A DNA stretch of 64,000 nt. Source: Brevibacterium sp. p3-SID960. GTDB taxonomy: Bacteria; Actinomycetota; Actinomycetes; Actinomycetales; Brevibacteriaceae. Within the stretch, counting starts at the first letter, position 1. Each line of letters starts with the position of its first letter. Below the pieces are notes generated by a model that worked only from the letters and a program-made list of their open reading frames with translations, made no database searches and was not told the DNA's origin. This document shows, piece after piece, positions 1 to 9,502 of this stretch. The stretch covers positions 1 to 64,000 of the forward strand of contig NZ_JALXKS010000011.1 of NCBI RefSeq assembly GCF_025144725.1, written 5' to 3'. Made by a program: the position numbers and the translations under genes.

Positions 1-168
1 CAGTCTCGGGCCCTCTCCGGGCTGCAGCAGGGAGCGGAATCCGCGGCTGCCAGCCTGGTGACCGGATACGATGGACTGTCGCCTGCCGCGCTGCGCACAC
101 CAGTCGCACGGCGCGCACCGGCGCACCAGAACCCACGGCTGAGAGAAGGAGCGCGCTGCTTGCAATGA
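1..168 (+). CDS. Possible C-terminal end of an upstream gene (partial)
   Basis: The first reading frame is open from base 1 to a TGA at 166-168 and overlaps the ATG of the next gene (ATGA). That fits an upstream gene translationally coupled to the transporter. The 55 residues are Ala/Arg-rich and I recognise no domain. A second frame is also open here, so GC-rich background could explain the opening. Treat it as a tentative gene end. Confidence 0.3.
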   Translation, partial: QSRALSGLQQGAESAAASLVTGYDGLSPAALRTPVARRAPAHQNPRLREGARCLQ

Positions 169-1388
169 CCGCCCAGAGCACGCCGTTTCGCACCAGCCGA
201 GGCCTTGATGCGCTCGCGCTGGTCTGCCTCGTGCTCATCGCCGCGAGTCTGCGCCCAGCGGCCACCTCGCTGGGCCCAGTGCTGGCCGAAGTCACCGACG
301 CCTTCGCCCTGACGGCCTGGCAGTCCGGGCTGCTCACTGCCTTCCCCGGCCTCGTCTTCGCCGCCTGCGGACTCATCGCCTTGCCGCTGCTCGCACGGGC
401 AGGCCTGTTCGGGGCGCTCACGATCTCGTGTGCGTGCACGGCCACCGGTATCATCGCCCGCGCCCTGTCGGCCAGCTGGCCGGGCTTCGCGACGCTGACG
501 GTGCTCGCGCTCATCGGCATGGCGCTGGGCAACGTCGTCCTCCTCGTCTACGTCAAGGCCCGCTTCCCGGCCCGCGGCCAGCTCGCCGCGACCGTCTTCA
601 CCGTCTCGCTCGGCCTCGGCGCCACCCTGCCCTCGCTGCTGACCGCCCCGCTGACCGGCCAGGCCGGCACGTGGCGGGTGGGCCTGGGCTTCTGGGCGGT
701 CATCCCCGTCACTGCTCTGCTCGCCTGGCTCGTGCTGCGGGCTGCCGGCTCGGTGCCGCGCCTGGCTGGTCCTCCCGCTCCCGAGGCGGGCGGCACCCGC
801 GTGCGCAAGCGCATCGTGGCCTCGCCGAAGGCCCGCTGGATGGCGCTGTTCTTCGGCTTCCAGTCCGTCAACGCCTATGTGCAGTTCGGGTGGCTGCCCC
901 AGATCTACCGCGACGGCGGCCTCGATGCCGTCACCGCCGGGATCATGATCGGCATCGTCGCCTTCTCCGGCATCCCCGGCGGGTTCCTCGCCCCGCAGAT
1001 CATCGTCCGCGACATCTACCCACGCGCTTTCATCATCAGCTTCGCCGCCGCCTCGACCGCCGGTTACACCGGCCTGCTCATCAGCCCCGCTGCCGCACCG
1101 GTGCTGTGGGCAGTGCTGCTGGCCTACGGCGGCTTCGCCTTCCCGGCCGTGCTCGCGCTCATCACCCGGCGCACGACCGATGTCACCGTCACCGCCTCGA
1201 CCTCGGCATTCGTCCAGTCCGGCGGTTACATCCTCGCGGCCGTCTGCCCGATGATGGTCGGTGCGCTGCTCGGCCTGACCGGCGGCTGGACGGCCCCGAT
1301 CGTCTTCATGATCGGCATCAGCGTGCTCATGGGGCTGACCGGCGCACTGGCGGCAGCGCCGGGCAGCGTCGACGAGGAGCTCGGCTGA
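165..1388 (+). CDS. MFS transporter, CynX/NimT-like
   Basis: A 407-residue polytopic membrane protein with about twelve hydrophobic segments split by a charged loop near residues 200-225. The N-terminal run SLRPAATSLGPVL, followed by a glycine-rich second helix, resembles the CynX/NimT (cyanate/nitroimidazole) branch of the major facilitator superfamily, which moves small anions or drugs with protons. The substrate cannot be read from sequence. The start at 165 has a purine-rich AGAAGGAG about 14 bases upstream, which is rather far. The frame is open upstream, so the true start could be a little earlier. The loop contains the PAPEAGG linker encoded over one copy of the recurrent CCCGAGGCG motif. 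Confidence 0.8.
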   Translation: MTAQSTPFRTSRGLDALALVCLVLIAASLRPAATSLGPVLAEVTDAFALTAWQSGLLTAFPGLVFAACGLIALPLLARAGLFGALTISCACTATGIIARALSASWPGFATLTVLALIGMALGNVVLLVYVKARFPARGQLAATVFTVSLGLGATLPSLLTAPLTGQAGTWRVGLGFWAVIPVTALLAWLVLRAAGSVPRLAGPPAPEAGGTRVRKRIVASPKARWMALFFGFQSVNAYVQFGWLPQIYRDGGLDAVTAGIMIGIVAFSGIPGGFLAPQIIVRDIYPRAFIISFAAASTAGYTGLLISPAAAPVLWAVLLAYGGFAFPAVLALITRRTTDVTVTASTSAFVQSGGYILAAVCPMMVGALLGLTGGWTAPIVFMIGISVLMGLTGALAAAPGSVDEELG

Positions 1389-1390
1389 CC

Positions 1391-2590
1391 TCAGATGTCG
1401 AGGACGAGCCGATCGGTCTGGGCACGTGAGACGCAGATCATCATCGTCTCCTGCGCCTCCTTCTCCTCACCGCTGAGGACATGATCACGGTGATCGGCCC
1501 GCCCCTGCAGGATCGTCGTCTCACACGTCCCGCACGTGCCCTTCTGACATGAGCTCAGCGTCCGCACCCCGGCAGCACCAAGGGCTGCGAGGATCGACTG
1601 ACCGCAGGCTACCTGCACTTCCGCGCCACTGGTCGTCTCGACGGTGAAGGCGGTATCCGCGCCCGAGGCGCCGGCCGCTTCGGTCTGACCGCTGCCGGTG
1701 GCCTCGGCTGCCGGTGGGGCGTCGTCGTCGAAGTCCTCGAAGATCACCTCGATGCCCTCGGCCTCCATCCCGGCGGCGAGCGCACGCATGAGCGGAACCG
1801 GGCCGCATGTGTAGACGACCGGACCGCACGCGGAGGCGACAGGACTGCCGACGGTGCCCTCCGCCTCGGTCGCGGTCCCGTCGGTGCCCTCCGCCTCGGG
1901 CGCGGTGCCGCCGGAAAGATGCTGACCGGCGGTGGCGAACCAGTCGCGGGCCAGGGCAACGACATCGGGCCGACCGGTCTCGGCGGTGATGCGCACATCG
2001 ACGCGCTCGGAGCCGTGGGAGTCGATGAGGTCGCCGGCGAAGGCCATGAGTTCGTTGCGGCGGCCGACGTAGATGAGGTGCCAGTCGAGGCCGGCGTTCT
2101 CGGCGTCGTGGATCATCGCGGAGATCGGGGTGATGCCGATCCCGCCGGCAACGAACAGCATCGGCGAGCGGCGCTGGTAGCCGAAGGTGTCGCGCGGGCC
2201 GCGGATGAGCAGGCTGGTGCAGTCGGCGAGGTGCTCGTGCAGCCAGTGGGAGCCGCCGCGGCCGGTCGGCTCGTTGAGGATCGCAACCCGCCAGCCGTCG
2301 CTGCCATCGGGTTTCGAGCACAGCGAGTAGTGGCGGATCGCCGGGCCGTCGGGCAGCGGGATCGCAACTTCGAGGTGCGCGCCGGGGGTGAACGCCGGGT
2401 CAGCGCCCAGCGGCGGAGCGACGGTGATGGACAGGATTCCGCGTGCGACGGTCGTCAGTGATTCGATGCGGGCGGGCCTGAAGCCCTGCCGGATGAGCAT
2501 GTCGATGTCCGGTCCGTCGAAGCTCGTGATCGACGGGCTGCCGGCCAGCGGCTGGGCCGGCTCGGTGCTGGTGTCTGCGAGTGCTCTCAC
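1391..2590 (-). CDS. Flavin/2Fe-2S oxidoreductase (phthalate dioxygenase reductase-like)
   Basis: A 399-residue single-component electron-transfer protein. The order is a flavin-binding beta-barrel with RHYSL (about 86-90), an NAD-binding domain with GGIGITP (149-155), and a C-terminal plant-type ferredoxin domain with Cys348-x4-Cys353-x2-Cys356 and Cys386. This is the layout of phthalate dioxygenase/vanillate demethylase reductases, which pass electrons from NAD(P)H to a terminal oxygenase. No oxygenase gene is next to it. GTG 2590 is chosen because GGAGGG lies 6 bases upstream; the frame extends further without a better site. Odd features: an EAEGT-repeat insertion inside the NAD domain and an Ala/Gly-rich linker before the ferredoxin domain. 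Confidence 0.85.
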   Translation of the reverse strand: MRALADTSTEPAQPLAGSPSITSFDGPDIDMLIRQGFRPARIESLTTVARGILSITVAPPLGADPAFTPGAHLEVAIPLPDGPAIRHYSLCSKPDGSDGWRVAILNEPTGRGGSHWLHEHLADCTSLLIRGPRDTFGYQRRSPMLFVAGGIGITPISAMIHDAENAGLDWHLIYVGRRNELMAFAGDLIDSHGSERVDVRITAETGRPDVVALARDWFATAGQHLSGGTAPEAEGTDGTATEAEGTVGSPVASACGPVVYTCGPVPLMRALAAGMEAEGIEVIFEDFDDDAPPAAEATGSGQTEAAGASGADTAFTVETTSGAEVQVACGQSILAALGAAGVRTLSSCQKGTCGTCETTILQGRADHRDHVLSGEEKEAQETMMICVSRAQTDRLVLDI

Positions 2591-2771
2591 GCCTGTCCCT
2601 CCTGCCGGCCGGTGGTCGCGGCGGCATCTGTGATCTGCCTCTCGGTGACGACCAGTCTGACCGATAGACACCCACATGAGCGATGCCGGTTCCCGAGCCC
2701 TGAGAAACAGCCGCCCACCCGCATCCGGGCCCGTTCCCCCGGGCCCCGCTCCCCCGGGCCGATTGCGCTGT

Positions 2772-2777
2772 TACCGT
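2772..2777 (+). promoter_or_regulatory. -10 box of a leaderless promoter
   Basis: TACCGT, then six bases, then the ATG at 2784. The spacing puts the transcription start on or next to the start codon. No Shine-Dalgarno sequence is visible. The same geometry recurs at several genes in the window. Confidence 0.5.
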
Positions 2778-2783
2778 GGCGAC

Positions 2784-3842
2784 ATGACCATGCCCGATGC
2801 TGCCCGCCCACCTGTCACAGAGCTGCTGTCCACCGACCGCCGGCTCGTCGGCGCTCCGATGGCCGGCGGTGCCACCACGCCCCGGCTGGCCGCAGCGATC
2901 GCCGCCGGCGGCGGGTTCCCGTTCCTGGCCGGCGGCTACCTCACCGCCGCAGCGCTGAGGGCGCAGATCGATGAGTTCCGGCAGCTGGCCGGTGATGTGG
3001 CTTTCGGCGTCAACCTCTTCGTGCCCGGGCAGGCTGGCGTCGATGAGACTGCGTTTGCTGCCTATGCCGACCGGCTCACCCCGCTGGCCGATGCGCTCGA
3101 CGCGCCGATCAGTGCCCGTCCGGTGATGGACGATGACGATCACTTCGGCGAGAAGCTCCAGGCGCTGCTGGCCGACCCGGTTCCGGTGGTCTCGCTGACG
3201 TTCGGGCTCCCCGCCCCCGAGGCGGTTGCGCGTCTGCATACGGTCGGCACCTGCGTGCTCGCCACGGTGACGAACGCCTCTGAAGCCGAGGCGGCGGCGG
3301 GGATCGGCTGCGATGGTCTCGTCGTGCAGGGCAGCCGGGCCGGCGGGCATGCCGGCACACATGATCCGCTGCAGGTGGTGACCGAGGTCGAGACCGCTGA
3401 CCTGGTGCGCGAGGTGCGTGAGCGGGTGGATCTGCCGGTCATCGCCGCTGGTGGTGTCGACGGTCCCGAGGCGGTGGCCGCTCTGCTCGAGGCCGGTGCG
3501 CTGGCCGTGCAGGTCGGCACGCTGCTGCTGCGAACGCATGAGGCGGGCACCTCGGCGGTGCACCGGCAGGCACTCGCCGACCCCCGTTTCACCCAGACCG
3601 CACTGACCCGGGCGTTCACCGGGCGGCTGGCCCGCAGTCTGCGCAACCGGTTCATCGACGACTACGCAACCACTGCTCCGGCTGCCTATCCGCAGGTCCA
3701 TCACCTGACCAAGCCCATCCGCACCGCGGCGGCGAAGGCTGGGCAGCCCGACTGGGTGCACCTGTGGGCTGGGACCGGCTGGCAGTCGACGCGCGAGGAG
3801 CCGGCTGCTGAGACGCTCGCCCGGTTGACCCCGCCGCGCTGA
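2784..3842 (+). CDS. Nitronate monooxygenase/2-nitropropane dioxygenase family
   Basis: A 352-residue TIM-barrel flavoprotein. GAPMAGG (23-29) and GVNLFVP (75-81) match the FMN-binding parts of nitronate monooxygenases. QGSRAGGHAG (182-191) is the family motif carrying His189 near the catalytic site. Members oxidise alkyl nitronates such as propionate 3-nitronate, often as detoxification. The start is ATG 2784, because the homology begins right after it and a TANNNT box sits six bases upstream. An earlier in-frame ATG at 2676 would add 36 residues of non-conserved sequence. It is divergent from the oxidoreductase and ends 3 bases before the convergent gamma-glutamyltransferase. FMN-dependent enoyl reductases share the fold, so the substrate is uncertain. 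Confidence 0.8.
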   Translation: MTMPDAARPPVTELLSTDRRLVGAPMAGGATTPRLAAAIAAGGGFPFLAGGYLTAAALRAQIDEFRQLAGDVAFGVNLFVPGQAGVDETAFAAYADRLTPLADALDAPISARPVMDDDDHFGEKLQALLADPVPVVSLTFGLPAPEAVARLHTVGTCVLATVTNASEAEAAAGIGCDGLVVQGSRAGGHAGTHDPLQVVTEVETADLVREVRERVDLPVIAAGGVDGPEAVAALLEAGALAVQVGTLLLRTHEAGTSAVHRQALADPRFTQTALTRAFTGRLARSLRNRFIDDYATTAPAAYPQVHHLTKPIRTAAAKAGQPDWVHLWAGTGWQSTREEPAAETLARLTPPR

Positions 3843-3845
3843 GGG

Positions 3846-5738
3846 TCACCGTCCGGCGGCGTATCCCTGCATGCCGCGCGGGTTCGCGGCCGCCTGCATG
3901 ATCCCGGTCTCCGGGTCGTAGGTGACGCAGGAGAGCCGGCCGAGCGACCAGTCCCCTGCCCGGGAGACGTCGTGGCCGCGGGCGATGAGCCCGGCGATGA
4001 CCTCATCGCCGAGCCGGTCCTCAACCACAACGCCGCCGGGAGTCCAGGTGCGCGGCCAGAACGAGCCCGGCAGCGCGGTTGTGTGGAACGCCGGTGCGTC
4101 AATCGCCTGCTGCGGGGTGTAACCGCCGACGAGCATCCGCAGGATCGCCAGCAACTGCCACTGATCCTGCTGATCCCCGCCCGGCGTGCCGATGGCGATC
4201 ACCGGTATGCCACCGCGGCTGATGAGAGTCGGGGTGAGCGTCGTGCGCGGGCGCTTGCCGGCGGCAAACCGGGAGGGGGAGTCCTCATCGAGCCACATCA
4301 TCTGCAGGCGGGTGCCGAGGCAGAAGCCGAGGGCCGGGATGAGCGGGGAGGACTGCAGCCAGCCGCCGGACGGGGTGGCGGAGATGATGTTGCCCCACCG
4401 ATCGATGACATCGAGATGGCAGGTGTCGCCGCGCACCGCACGCGGGGTGGCGTTGGTCTGCATCGTCGGCTCACCGGAACCGCCTGCCGAACCGGCCGAG
4501 GCTCTCGCATCGGCGCCGACCGCCTGGGCCGGCAGCTCGAACTCATCGCCGGTCACCAGCGGCGGCACGAAACCAGGCTCGCCCTCGTCGCGGAGCCCAG
4601 GGCGGAAGTCGAGGGAGGCCCACTCGCTGATGAGCTCGCGCCGGCTGGCCGCATACTCCTCACTCAGCAGAGTCTCCAGATCGATCTCGCCGTGACCGTA
4701 GTGGGTGTCGCGGTCGGCGAGCGCGAGCTTGAGAGCTTCGAGGATCGTATGCGCACCGCGCTCGGTCGAGGGGTCGAGGTCCGCGTCATCGAAGCCGTCG
4801 AGGATCCGCAGGGCCTGCAGCAGCACCGGGCCCTGCCCCCACGGGCCGGTCTTGGCGATCGTGTGGCCGCGGAACTCAATCGACACCGGCTCCTCGTACC
4901 CGGCTGAGAACCTCGCCATATCCTCAGCCGTGAGCACCCCGGCGTGCGTGCTGCCGCTTGAGTGCATGTGGGGTTCGCGGATGAACGCGGCGGCTTCCGC
5001 GGCGACGAAGCCCTCGCGCCACTGGCGCCTCACCGCCTCGATCCGGGCGACCCGCACGTCGCTATCAGCCCCACCGTCCCCGGCAGCCCCGTTATCCCCA
5101 GCCGGCCCGGCCTCATCGGCAGCGGTAAGCAGCCGTTTGAGCGTGCTGGCGTATCCAGGCATCCTCACCAGATCGCCGGGCTCGGGCACCTGACCGCCAG
5201 GCAGCCACTGCGCAGCTGAACTGGGCCAATGAGCGCGGAACGTCTCAGCGGCGGCAGCGATCGCAGCACAGGCGCCGGCGTGGACCGGGTGGCCGTTCTC
5301 GGCATAGTCGACCGCGTAGGCGAGGACATCGGCGATGTCCCAGCTGCCGTGATCGCGCAGCAGCACCAGCCACGCATCGACCGCACCCGGGACGGCTGCA
5401 GCGAGCGCCCCAGCACCGGGGACCATGTCGAGGCCCTCGGCACGAAGGTGCTCGATCGTCGCCCCGGCCGGGGCTGGGCCCTGGCCCATGAGCACCTGCG
5501 GCACCGGCTCCTCGGCGGTGGCGAACAGGCCGGTCATGTCCCCGCCGGGGCCGTTGAGGTGCGGTTCGACGACGTGGAGGACGAAACCCGCCGCAACGGC
5601 CGCATCGAAGGCGTTGCCGCCGCGTTCGAGCACCGCCTGCGCGGTCTGGGCGGCCAGCCAGTGGGTCGAGGCACTCATGCCGAAGGTGCCCTGCAACGTA
5701 GGACGGGTGGTGGGATCCGGTGGCGGGGTGAACGTCAC
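3846..5738 (-). CDS. Gamma-glutamyltransferase family protein
   Basis: A 630-residue Ntn-hydrolase of the gamma-glutamyltranspeptidase family. The N-terminal half carries the early GGNAFDAAVA motif (40-49). The nucleophile and autocleavage site is Thr439 in RGDTCHLDVI, followed by a small-subunit segment with GNIISATPS and a typical GTPGGDQQ near the C-terminus. These enzymes cleave gamma-glutamyl amides or acylated relatives. I see no clear secretion signal, so a cytoplasmic acylase-like role is possible. GTG 5738 has AAGGAG upstream. Two Ala/Gly/Asp-rich insertions (about 206-228 and 407-423) break the family pattern, as in several other enzymes here. Confidence 0.85.
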   Translation of the reverse strand: MTFTPPPDPTTRPTLQGTFGMSASTHWLAAQTAQAVLERGGNAFDAAVAAGFVLHVVEPHLNGPGGDMTGLFATAEEPVPQVLMGQGPAPAGATIEHLRAEGLDMVPGAGALAAAVPGAVDAWLVLLRDHGSWDIADVLAYAVDYAENGHPVHAGACAAIAAAAETFRAHWPSSAAQWLPGGQVPEPGDLVRMPGYASTLKRLLTAADEAGPAGDNGAAGDGGADSDVRVARIEAVRRQWREGFVAAEAAAFIREPHMHSSGSTHAGVLTAEDMARFSAGYEEPVSIEFRGHTIAKTGPWGQGPVLLQALRILDGFDDADLDPSTERGAHTILEALKLALADRDTHYGHGEIDLETLLSEEYAASRRELISEWASLDFRPGLRDEGEPGFVPPLVTGDEFELPAQAVGADARASAGSAGGSGEPTMQTNATPRAVRGDTCHLDVIDRWGNIISATPSGGWLQSSPLIPALGFCLGTRLQMMWLDEDSPSRFAAGKRPRTTLTPTLISRGGIPVIAIGTPGGDQQDQWQLLAILRMLVGGYTPQQAIDAPAFHTTALPGSFWPRTWTPGGVVVEDRLGDEVIAGLIARGHDVSRAGDWSLGRLSCVTYDPETGIMQAAANPRGMQGYAAGR

Positions 5739-5907
5739 AGCAGCTCCTTGGCATCGGCTGCTGCCAGCCTACCGGTCACGCAGCCGCACCGCTTCGAACT
5801 GCCCGGCACCCGGCCCCATCAGGGAATACTCGCGACCCCTGCATCGTTTTCCTGCGCAGGAGAACCAACGGCCGCATCCCCCAGCGGTCTGAGAACAGGA
5901 GTAGCCC

Positions 5908-6642
5908 GTGACCAGCCCCTCCGCTGACAGCCACAGCAACCCACTCGCCGCCCTGCAGCGCCGTGCCCGCAACGGCCTCGTCATCCAGGGTGTGCTCGCC
6001 CTGCTCACCGGCGTCCTCATGATCGTCTGGCCGGGCGCCAGTCTGCAGGTCTTCGCCTGGCTCATGGCCGCCTGGCTCATCATCAACGGCATTCTGGGAC
6101 TCGGTGCCTGGCTGCGCGGGCGCGCCACCGGCGTCCGCGGCGGCGGGACGCTGGCCTTTGCCGGAGCCCTCTCCCTCGTGCTGGGCATCATCGTCGGGCT
6201 GCTCCCGGAGACCGCAGTGGTCGCGATCGTGCTGTTCATCGCCTTCTGGGCGCTTGTGCTCGGTCTCATGCAGGTCTTCGGCGCATTTGCCTTCCGGCGC
6301 ATGGGCGCGCCCAGCTGGTGGGTCATGCTCATCAGCGGCATCGCAGGCCTTGCGATCGGTCTTCTGCTCGTCATCAACCCCATCGCCGGCGCGGTCTCGC
6401 TGCTGTGGCTCATCGCCGCATTCCTCATACTCGCCGGCGTCATCGCGATCGTTCTCGGTGTGCGCATCGGCCGCGCCACCCTGCCGACTGCTTCCGCCGG
6501 GTTCGGCCCGGCAGGCTTCGGTCCAGCTGGCTTCGGCCGCAGCGGAGGCTACGGTGCCAGCGGCCCAGTCGTGCAGTCCGAAACCGTTGACCCCGATGAC
6601 GAGGATCGCGAGGACCCCGGCACCCCGCCTCAGCTGAGGTGA
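5908..6642 (+). CDS. HdeD/DUF308-like membrane protein
   Basis: A 244-residue protein with about six hydrophobic helices in paired repeats, including GVLMIVWPGASLQVF. That repeat type is typical of the HdeD/DUF308 family. In enterobacteria HdeD is linked to acid resistance; in actinobacteria the role is unknown. GTG 5908 has AGGAG about 8 bases upstream. After the last helix come three tandem copies of GFGPA/GFGRS and an acidic tail ending near EDREDPGTPP, which I expect in the cytoplasm. The gene stands alone and is closed downstream by two strong hairpins. Confidence 0.75.
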   Translation: MTSPSADSHSNPLAALQRRARNGLVIQGVLALLTGVLMIVWPGASLQVFAWLMAAWLIINGILGLGAWLRGRATGVRGGGTLAFAGALSLVLGIIVGLLPETAVVAIVLFIAFWALVLGLMQVFGAFAFRRMGAPSWWVMLISGIAGLAIGLLLVINPIAGAVSLLWLIAAFLILAGVIAIVLGVRIGRATLPTASAGFGPAGFGPAGFGRSGGYGASGPVVQSETVDPDDEDREDPGTPPQLR

Positions 6643-6650
6643 CCCACCCC

Positions 6651-6669
6651 GGCTCCGGTGACCGGAGCC
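6651..6669 (+). terminator. Short GC hairpin after the DUF308 gene
   Basis: GGCTCCGG, TGA loop, CCGGAGCC: a perfect 8-bp stem 8 bases past the stop codon. Confidence 0.45.
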
Positions 6670-6684
6670 TCCGGCACGGTCAGC

Positions 6685-6724
6685 GCGAACGCCGCCGCAG
6701 AAAGATTCCTGCGGCGGCGTTCGC
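6685..6724. terminator. Bidirectional terminator hairpin
   Basis: A perfect 16-bp inverted repeat (6685-6700 and 6709-6724) with an 8-base loop. It lies between the convergent DUF308 gene and the symporter, so it can serve both. It has no U-tract, as is common in actinobacteria. Confidence 0.75.
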
Positions 6725-6791
6725 CATCTCACGTCCGCGTGCTGCGATCCGCGCCCGAGGCGATGGACCCGGTTCCCGCAGCCGGTCCGGT

Positions 6792-8327
6792 TCAGCCGGT
6801 GCGGCCGTTGCGGGAGTTGCGCACAGCCTCAGCAGCAGCATCGTCAGCGGCCTCCTGCTCGGCCACGATCTGCTCGGCTGACTCGTCGGTGCCCTTGCGC
6901 GACTGGTGCATGAAGCGCTCGGTGCGCTCGGTGTCCGGCTTGGTCATGAGCGAGACGACGACGTAGAAGATGAAGCTCAGGCCCAGGCCGATGAAGATCC
7001 GGGTCGGTCCGTCATTGGGCCAGAAGTACGGCAGCGGCAGGCCGAGCTCGACGAGGAACCCGTAGATCGTGAAGCTCGACCCGGCGATGATGCCGGCCAC
7101 CGCGCCCTTCTGCGTCGCCCGGCGCCAGAACATGCCCATGATCATCGGGAAGAACATGCTGGCTGCCAGGATCTCGCTGGCCAGGCCGAGGAGGATGAGC
7201 GCCTCCGGCAGCTGGATGGCGATGAGGAAGCCGAGCACCGAGGCGATGACCGTGCCGATCATTCCCACGCGCACCTTCTGCTTGTCAGAGACCCGGTTGC
7301 GTTTGATCTTCGTGTACAGCTCGGTCATGTACAGCGAAGACAGGTTGAGCGTCGTACAGATCGTCGACATGATCGCTGCGGCGATGCCGATGAAGACGAG
7401 CACACCGAAGATCGGCCAGAAGCGCTCGCCGGCGAGGGTGGCAACGACGCCGTTCTCCGGAACTTCGGGGAACACGCCGATCGAGGCGATGCCGGCGGCG
7501 ACGACGAGGAAGTACAGCGGAATGAAGTACGACAGCGCGAAGCCGGCGGTCTTGCGCGCGTCACGCGGGGTGCGCCCGGCCTGCATGCGCTGCCAGGCCG
7601 CACCCTCGATGAGGAAGGCAAGCGCGAAGCTGACGACGAAGGCGATGTTCGGGGTGAAGCCGGCGAACAGGTTGAAGTAGTCATCAGGCCGTTCGGTCGT
7701 CGCACGCTCCATGACCGGGTCGATGCCGCCGGAGAGGATGAGCGCGCCGACGAGCGTGATGAACAGGCCGAGCAGCAGCAGCCCGAACTGGATCGTCTCG
7801 GTGAGCACGACGGCACGGAAGCCGCCGATGGTGGCGTAGAAGATCGCGACGACGATGCCGATGAGCACGGCGAGGACGAAGTTGATGCCGAAGAACGCGG
7901 CGAAGAACTTGCCCAGTGCGACCATCTGGGAGGCACCCCAGACGACCATGTAGATGCCCATGACGAGCGAGAGCAGAGTGCCGGTCAGCCGCCCGTAGCG
8001 CATGTTCATGACGCCGTCCTGGCTCAGCACACCGATGCGGCGGATGATCGGGCCGATGAAGATGAGGGCGACGACTGCGATGACCGTCGGGCCGCCGAGC
8101 ACCCACCAGGAGCCCATGCCTTGCGAATTGGCTTCATCGATGGAGATGAGCGCGGAGTTGCCGCCGTACCAGGAGGCGGCAAAAGCCATGGCGAGCATCC
8201 AGGCGGGCATAGTCCTTCCGCCGAGGAAGTAGTCCGTGCCGGAGTCGGCGCGCCGACGGTAGAACGACAAGGCGATGAGCACGCCGAAATAGACGAGCAG
8301 TGCGAGGACGAACCAGATCGGATTCAT
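6792..8327 (-). CDS. Sodium:solute symporter (SSS family)
   Basis: A 511-residue integral membrane protein with 13 or so hydrophobic segments. It has the SSS signature layout: YFLGGR after helix 1, then ASWYGGNSALI, and a long Glu/Ala-rich cytoplasmic tail. The family couples Na+ entry to uptake of sugars, amino acids or carboxylates. It is the last gene of a three-gene operon with an acyl-CoA dehydrogenase and a CaiB-type CoA-transferase, so the likely cargo is an organic acid that those enzymes then activate and oxidise (inference). AAAGGAAC precedes the ATG. Confidence 0.85.
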   Translation of the reverse strand: MNPIWFVLALLVYFGVLIALSFYRRRADSGTDYFLGGRTMPAWMLAMAFAASWYGGNSALISIDEANSQGMGSWWVLGGPTVIAVVALIFIGPIIRRIGVLSQDGVMNMRYGRLTGTLLSLVMGIYMVVWGASQMVALGKFFAAFFGINFVLAVLIGIVVAIFYATIGGFRAVVLTETIQFGLLLLGLFITLVGALILSGGIDPVMERATTERPDDYFNLFAGFTPNIAFVVSFALAFLIEGAAWQRMQAGRTPRDARKTAGFALSYFIPLYFLVVAAGIASIGVFPEVPENGVVATLAGERFWPIFGVLVFIGIAAAIMSTICTTLNLSSLYMTELYTKIKRNRVSDKQKVRVGMIGTVIASVLGFLIAIQLPEALILLGLASEILAASMFFPMIMGMFWRRATQKGAVAGIIAGSSFTIYGFLVELGLPLPYFWPNDGPTRIFIGLGLSFIFYVVVSLMTKPDTERTERFMHQSRKGTDESAEQIVAEQEAADDAAAEAVRNSRNGRTG

Positions 8328-8356
8328 CAGTTGTTCCTTTCAGAGCCGGTGCCCGG

Positions 8357-9502
8357 CTACTTTGCCAGGGCCCGGAAGATGATCGTGCGCTGGATCTCCG
8401 AGGAGCCCTCGTAGATCCGGTAGATGCGCACGTCGCGCGCATAGCGCTCAAGCGGGAAGTCACGGATGAACCCGTAGCCTCCGTGGATCTGCAGCGCCTC
8501 ATCGGTGATGAAGCCGGCAGCTTCGCTGGCGACGAGCTTCGCAGTGGCCGATTCCAAGGTGAAGTCCTCCCCGGAATCGCGCACCGCTGCGGCCTCCATC
8601 GTCAGCAGCCAGGCAGCACGGTACTTGGCGTGCATGTCGGCGAGCTTGAAGGCGATGCCCTGCAGCCGGTTGATGGGCTTGCCGCCGATCTTCCGCTCCT
8701 TGGCCCAGGCGATCGCGGCATCCAGCGCCGCCCGGCTGATGCCCAAGCTCATGGCGGCGACTTCGATGCGGCCGCGATCGAGCACCCGCATCGCGGTGGC
8801 GAAACCCTGCCCTTCCTCGCCGAGGAGGGCCTCGGCGGGCAGTTCGGCGTCGATGACGAACTCGTAGATCGGGCTGCCGCGCAGGCCCATCGTCTTCTCC
8901 GGCGGGTTGAAGCTGATGGCGTCGCCGAGCTCACCGGGGCGGACGAGGAAGGCGGAGATGCCGCGGTGGGCGGCTTCCGGGTCGGTGATGGCGAAGACGA
9001 CGATGAAGTCGGCGAAGCCGGCGTTGGTGATGAAGTGCTTGGTGCCCTTGAGCCGCCAGCCGGTCTCGGTGCGGACGGCCCGGGTCGACATCTCCGCCGG
9101 GTTCGATCCGGCGCCCGGCTCGGTCAGTCCGAAGGCGCCGATGAGCTGGCCGTCGGCTGCTGCCGGGAGGATGTCCTGCCGCTGGGCGTCGGTACCGCCG
9201 AGCAGCACGGCGTCGGTGGCCAGATAGTGGGCGGTGATGATCGAGGCCGTCGATCCGCAGCCTTCGGCCACGGCTGCGACCATGTGGCTCATCGCCACAG
9301 ACCCCACCCCGGGACCGCCGTACTCGGCGGGCAGGTTGAGTCCGAGCACTCCGACCTCGCCGAGGGTGGCGATGACGTCGTCAGCGACGCGTTCGTTCGC
9401 ATCCGCCTCGGCGGCCTGCGGGGCGAGCACGTCGCGCGAGACTGCGCGTACGGCGTCGATGAGCTCCTGTTCATCAGCGGTGGGTTCGAGGTTCATCCTC
9501 AC
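8357..9502 (-). CDS. Acyl-CoA dehydrogenase
   Basis: A 381-residue flavoenzyme of normal length. It has the N-terminal helical domain, the middle beta domain with FGLTEPGAGSNPAEM, and the C-terminal domain ending in IYEGSSEIQRTII. The Glu in YEG of that motif (about 365) is in the position of the catalytic base of many family members. It removes two hydrogens from an acyl-CoA and passes electrons to ETF. It overlaps the upstream CoA-transferase by four bases (ATGA), indicating translational coupling. Substrate chain length or branching cannot be told. Confidence 0.9.
   Translation of the reverse strand: MRMNLEPTADEQELIDAVRAVSRDVLAPQAAEADANERVADDVIATLGEVGVLGLNLPAEYGGPGVGSVAMSHMVAAVAEGCGSTASIITAHYLATDAVLLGGTDAQRQDILPAAADGQLIGAFGLTEPGAGSNPAEMSTRAVRTETGWRLKGTKHFITNAGFADFIVVFAITDPEAAHRGISAFLVRPGELGDAISFNPPEKTMGLRGSPIYEFVIDAELPAEALLGEEGQGFATAMRVLDRGRIEVAAMSLGISRAALDAAIAWAKERKIGGKPINRLQGIAFKLADMHAKYRAAWLLTMEAAAVRDSGEDFTLESATAKLVASEAAGFITDEALQIHGGYGFIRDFPLERYARDVRIYRIYEGSSEIQRTIIFRALAK

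Noticed and set aside
6906..8414. 502-codon open frame antisense to the symporter
   Set aside because: Its Asp/Glu/His-rich composition is the reverse image of hydrophobic codons; the symporter on the other strand is unmistakable.
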